64,000 nucleotides of DNA from Methanobacterium sp. UBA176 (GTDB lineage: Archaea; Methanobacteriota; Methanobacteria; Methanobacteriales; Methanobacteriaceae): the NCBI GenBank assembly GCA_002505765.1, contig DAVZ01000005.1, positions 5,112 to 69,111 of the forward strand, given 5' to 3'. Position numbers and translations under genes: made by a program. Position 1 is the first letter of the stretch, and each line of letters starts with the position of its first letter. The notes under the pieces were generated by a model. It did no database searches. It saw only the letters and a program-made list of their open reading frames with translations, and was not told the DNA's origin. This document shows positions 60,490 to 64,000 of this stretch, piece after piece.

Positions 60490-63400
60490 TTATTTATCTT
60501 GCGCTGGTTCGAATATAAATACTTTCTCAAAACTTTCACGGTCAGGAAGCTTTCCTTCTAAGAATATGCTTATAATAATATCTGCTATTGCATTTGGTGT
60601 TCCCAATGGATCTGTAATGAACTGTGCACTTGAATATGCTAATAATAAAGCATCAATTTTAGCCTCTTGACCCGGGAACAACTTATACATGCCTCTTTTA
60701 AATACGGACATTCCATAATTGAAACCAGATGTGCTCACAAGGTCATCCCATCCTTTCAAAGCTTTTTCAATGGTAGGACTTTCTTTAATAGTTTTACGGG
60801 CCTCTTGTAAATATTTAACATATTTGTTATTACCAAAATATTTGCCTATTGTATTTAATGCTTTGAAATTACTTAAAAATGCACTTTTTACACTCTGTAA
60901 ATATTCTCCAGAAGCTGAACCACCAGATGGTGTGAATTCCATGAAAGCTAAAATAGCGACTTCAACAGAGAATTTCAGCATAGTTTTAACCCAACCTTCA
61001 TATTCTTCCTGAGTAAATTCTGGCCCAGGATCACCTGTCCACTCAGGCACATTCTCCTCAGTATTTCCACTTGAAACAGCCTGCCTCACCCCGGCAATAT
61101 CTCTACCAAGTTGAGTTGATGGTTTCTGTGGTTCAGCAGGCGGATTAGGGTTTGGTGGAATTGGAGGATTGTCAGGTGGTGTAGGAGGACTTGGAGGTTT
61201 AATGTCTGGAGGAAAAGTATAAGGCAATCCATTCAATTCGCCATCTGGAATATCATCCAAGTCTAGTGCGTTAGTTACTAAATTGAACCCTGCCTGATTA
61301 TTTAATGGATTTAAATCAGATAAATCACTGTAAACTGTAGCAGTGTTAACAATAGCGCCTGCATTATTAGCTTGAAGAGTCAATTCCATTGTAACATTAC
61401 CGCCAGCAGGTAAAATGCCCACATTCCAAATTCCAGTGTTTGAATCATATGTTCCCGCTCCATTGTAGCTTAACAATTTCAAACCAAGCGGAATCTTATA
61501 ATTAACCTTAACACTTGCACTATTAGGGCCATTATTAAAAGCTGTGATAGTTAATTTAACAGTTTCACCAACATTCAAACTGCTTTGATTTCCAGTAATA
61601 CTAACACCAAGATCTGTTGTTAAAGCAGTAGAATCCAACGTATTTACAGTAACATCGTAAACTACAGGCGACTGAGTACTGTTAAACTTCTCAAGAGCTA
61701 CTTCAACTTCCAGATACCTTCCATTTGGTGTTAATTTTAGATTAAAGTAATTATCTGCCGGTTCCCAATTTGACCAGTTCTGTTTATTGTTGGAGCTTCT
61801 AACACGCACTGTAACCTTTGTACCCTTTGGTTGGTGACTGTTCCAGCTTATAGTGCCCCAGTAAGCATTATCAGTTCCTGAATCGTGAATTACTGTCCAG
61901 GTTCCCTTATCATAAACTTTAGATGTTGGAGCGGTCATGGTGCTGTAGCCCACGTGTGTTCCAGAGACTATCAGTTTGGAGAAGTCCACTCCATTAATTT
62001 CGGGGTTTATACGGTGAATATAAACATCATTATGGTCAACAGCCCAGACATTACCTTCACTATCAACTGATAAAGCGCTGGGTCCCTTTCCTGTCTGTAT
62101 TGTAGCTTTCAAAATACCATCGTTGGAGAATCTGGTAACTGTGTCTGATTCCAGATTAGCTGTCCAAACATCACCATCTTCAGTAACTACAACACCCCTC
62201 GCTCCATTAGGAGCAGTTTTAGTCCAATCTATATTACCTGTTGAGGTATCAATCCTTGAAATACGTGAACTTGTATAACCAGTGGCGAAAAGATGGTTAT
62301 TTCCATCGAGGGCCATGCCATATGTCCAGTGAGAAAGGTTAATCCTTGTAAAAGAGCCGGTATTAGTGTTAAGACTGAGAATATTGTTATTTGGACCAGC
62401 AGAAGACCATATAATATCATTTTTATCTATCACTGCCCCGTAAGGTGTGTGCCCTGGTGAAACATCTATGGTTTTCAAGATCTGGCAAGATGCACCATCA
62501 AGACAAAAATACTTCTGCAATCCATAGCATCCAATCCACACATTGTTGTTAGAGTCCAGTGCAAGTGCCAGTGGCCCGGGATTTGCCCAGTTATTAGCAT
62601 AAACTCCTGTATATGTTCCAGGGGCATATGTACCTTCATGTCCAGGTATGAAAACAGTTTCATAAAGCACGCATTCGTCTTTTCCCCAGTCTAAAAGTTC
62701 ACTTCCAGTGATCACCCCATTACGATCCAGATCCCGGCTTGTCTGAATTGTTCCATCATTATTCCGGTCAATATATCCCCCATTCTCCAGAAGACCTATT
62801 TTAACCACGGTTCCTGTTTGATAATTAGCCACCCAGCAGTTGCCATCAGAATCCACCACCGTCCTGGAAGGATGAGCATTACCTTGAGGGCTGGTCCTGT
62901 AACGCGCCACTTCCTGGCCCGTGCGCACATCCACCTTGGATATTGTGCCCTGATTAGTGTTAGGAACCCAAATATAATTTTGGGCGGGTTTAGATGAATT
63001 GTTGAGCTCCAGTTTATCTCCTGACCCATTTACATTGTTATAAGTACCATTATTGAAATCATCTGATGAGTTATAGGTCTGATTGGTGCCTGCAGCAAAT
63101 GAAGTGCTGCAGAACAATAAAACTCCAAATAACACTATAATCAATAAAAGCCACTTATTGATTTTGGACCTGTCCTCCCTTTTGTTAAGATAGGATCCAA
63201 ACAAAACCAGAAAAATTGCAAGCCCGGAAAAATTAAGAGGCACACCAGTATCCTGCATAGGAACAGTCCTATTATCCCTTTCAGGAGGGGGGATGCTACC
63301 ACCATACCTGTAATAACCCCTTCTTTGAACTGTATTTGAAACTTTGGTGTAACCACCAACAGAGACAGGAGGAGATGGATCATTATCTCCACTAATTATA

Positions 63401-64000
63401 GAGGTTAAAGTCAGCGCAGCAGTTCCACCAGGAGACAATGCACCGATATACCATAATCCATTACTATACTGGCCTTGGGATGCCCCAGGAGTGAATCCCG
63501 AAGGTATAGCAGTTTTTATTGCAGTATTAAACGCATAATCAGTTCCAGTGTTACTTACAGTAAGCGTAGGTTTACCATTTTTCAATTCATAGCTTAATTC
63601 AACACTTTGAAATGGAACATAAACACTTGCACTTGATACTATGCTATTTGTTGGGTCATATTCATTATGGGTTTCACTAACCCAATAATTAATATTCCTG
63701 CTTGCAAATTCCGGTGCTATAACTCCTGTAACTTCCAGTGTCGCTGTTTCACCAGGCCGTAAAACCCCAACACCCCATACTCCATCACTGTATGTCCCCA
63801 CAGAAGGTGTAATCACCGTAAATCCAGATGGTAACACAGGATAAACCATTATATTGGTTGCTGTATCAGGCCCATTATTTCTAACCATGGTTACAAATAT
63901 AACAGTGTCTCCCATGCGAGGTACCGGATTATCCACAATTGTGGTGAGGGTAACATCCGCAGTTAAAGCTTTAACAGCTAAATCATAAAGCACAGGTGAA
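60490..64000 (-). CDS. Giant surface protein: DUF11/Ig, internal membrane hairpin, propeller, variable C-terminal module (5' end outside window)
   Basis: At least 1169 aa; the frame is open past 64000, so GTG 63993 is not the start (SPVLYDLAV continues upstream). Residues from that codon: DUF11-type domains (1-240); PMQDTG and a helix (245-269); short basic loop NKREDRSKINK (270-280); second hydrophobic segment ending CSTSFAA (281-301); NHL/Vgb-like propeller (340-690) holding two EF-hand-like loops (DRNNDGTI, DLDRNGVI); Ig domain (705-785); DUF11 (795-905); Pro-rich linker; TQLGRDIAGVRQAV (960-973); helical type-1 C-terminal module (985-1167). It is probably exported and wall-associated; the C-terminal module may be a delivered effector. 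Confidence 0.85.
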   Translation of the reverse strand, partial: SPVLYDLAVKALTADVTLTTIVDNPVPRMGDTVIFVTMVRNNGPDTATNIMVYPVLPSGFTVITPSVGTYSDGVWGVGVLRPGETATLEVTGVIAPEFASRNINYWVSETHNEYDPTNSIVSSASVYVPFQSVELSYELKNGKPTLTVSNTGTDYAFNTAIKTAIPSGFTPGASQGQYSNGLWYIGALSPGGTAALTLTSIISGDNDPSPPVSVGGYTKVSNTVQRRGYYRYGGSIPPPERDNRTVPMQDTGVPLNFSGLAIFLVLFGSYLNKREDRSKINKWLLLIIVLFGVLLFCSTSFAAGTNQTYNSSDDFNNGTYNNVNGSGDKLELNNSSKPAQNYIWVPNTNQGTISKVDVRTGQEVARYRTSPQGNAHPSRTVVDSDGNCWVANYQTGTVVKIGLLENGGYIDRNNDGTIQTSRDLDRNGVITGSELLDWGKDECVLYETVFIPGHEGTYAPGTYTGVYANNWANPGPLALALDSNNNVWIGCYGLQKYFCLDGASCQILKTIDVSPGHTPYGAVIDKNDIIWSSAGPNNNILSLNTNTGSFTRINLSHWTYGMALDGNNHLFATGYTSSRISRIDTSTGNIDWTKTAPNGARGVVVTEDGDVWTANLESDTVTRFSNDGILKATIQTGKGPSALSVDSEGNVWAVDHNDVYIHRINPEINGVDFSKLIVSGTHVGYSTMTAPTSKVYDKGTWTVIHDSGTDNAYWGTISWNSHQPKGTKVTVRVRSSNNKQNWSNWEPADNYFNLKLTPNGRYLEVEVALEKFNSTQSPVVYDVTVNTLDSTALTTDLGVSITGNQSSLNVGETVKLTITAFNNGPNSASVKVNYKIPLGLKLLSYNGAGTYDSNTGIWNVGILPAGGNVTMELTLQANNAGAIVNTATVYSDLSDLNPLNNQAGFNLVTNALDLDDIPDGELNGLPYTFPPDIKPPSPPTPPDNPPIPPNPNPPAEPQKPSTQLGRDIAGVRQAVSSGNTEENVPEWTGDPGPEFTQEEYEGWVKTMLKFSVEVAILAFMEFTPSGGSASGEYLQSVKSAFLSNFKALNTIGKYFGNNKYVKYLQEARKTIKESPTIEKALKGWDDLVSTSGFNYGMSVFKRGMYKLFPGQEAKIDALLLAYSSAQFITDPLGTPNAIADIIISIFLEGKLPDRESFEKVFIFEPAQDK

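Noticed and set aside
62475..63030. Several antisense frames inside the giant gene
   Set aside because: They are shadows of the strongly protein-like main frame, without start signals.

Overview
The window is a chromosomal segment of a methanogenic archaeon of the order Methanobacteriales, most likely Methanobacterium. It is AT-rich, its ribosome-binding sites match the archaeal GGAGGTGAT consensus, and promoters are TTTATATA-like TATA boxes. It carries SRP54, L21e, RpoF, archaeal Pus10, SepRS (phosphoseryl-tRNA synthetase), the F430 enzyme CfbD, CoM/CoB fumarate reductase TfrA, CTP-dependent RibK, and an ortholog of the MthK calcium-gated K+ channel known from Methanothermobacter. I see no rRNA, no CRISPR array and no transposase.

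Layout. 1-7.4 kb: information-processing genes (SRP54, Pus10, L21e, RpoF, DUF655, KsgA, then a PrmC/Mtq2-like methyltransferase). Between KsgA and the methyltransferase sits a patch of decayed accessory genes and a broken MntA-HepT toxin-antitoxin pair. 7.6-16 kb: cupin, a secreted M14-like protein, CbiE, a subtilase, an OBG GTPase, YbjQ and an FAD protein. 16-25 kb: a Na,K-ATPase-like pump, a DUF11 surface protein, a small acidic membrane protein beside MthK, SfsA and a second M14-like protein. 25-32 kb: CfbD, a sugar nucleotidyltransferase-cupin fusion, HisH, an AIR-synthase-like protein and hypotheticals. 32.5-43 kb: tRNA-Arg(GCG), a decayed DUF1697 gene, TfrA, SepS, endonuclease V, RibK, RibB, a CobQ-like protein with reversed domain order, and GatA. 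43.7-49.3 kb: alanine dehydrogenase, LysE exporter, HAD protein, TMEM175-like channel, DUF362 ferredoxin protein and a TIM-barrel protein. 49.4-53.5 kb: a PadR-controlled ABC exporter operon with a PQQ-propeller protein.

53.8-64 kb, minus strand, is the most unusual part. A very large surface protein, cut by the window end, combines DUF11/Ig domains, an internal membrane hairpin, a beta-propeller and a variable C-terminal module. It is followed by a tandem series of 5'-truncated copies of its C-terminal half. Each copy has the same Ig/DUF11, proline-rich linker and TQL(D/G)RD motif, and ends in a C-terminal module of one of two types. After each comes a gene for a cytosolic partner protein of one diverging family, some members with a C-terminal zinc ribbon. 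The arrangement resembles bacterial polymorphic-toxin/CDI loci with orphan toxin-immunity cassettes. Toxicity is inference only.

A second unusual element is a family of 60-90 bp dispersed repeats near 3.1, 5.1, 6.5 and 32.4 kb. Each can fold into a closing stem plus two inner hairpins (a three-way junction). The fold is shared although the stem sequences differ, and one copy lies inside the hepT gene with a 6-bp target repeat.
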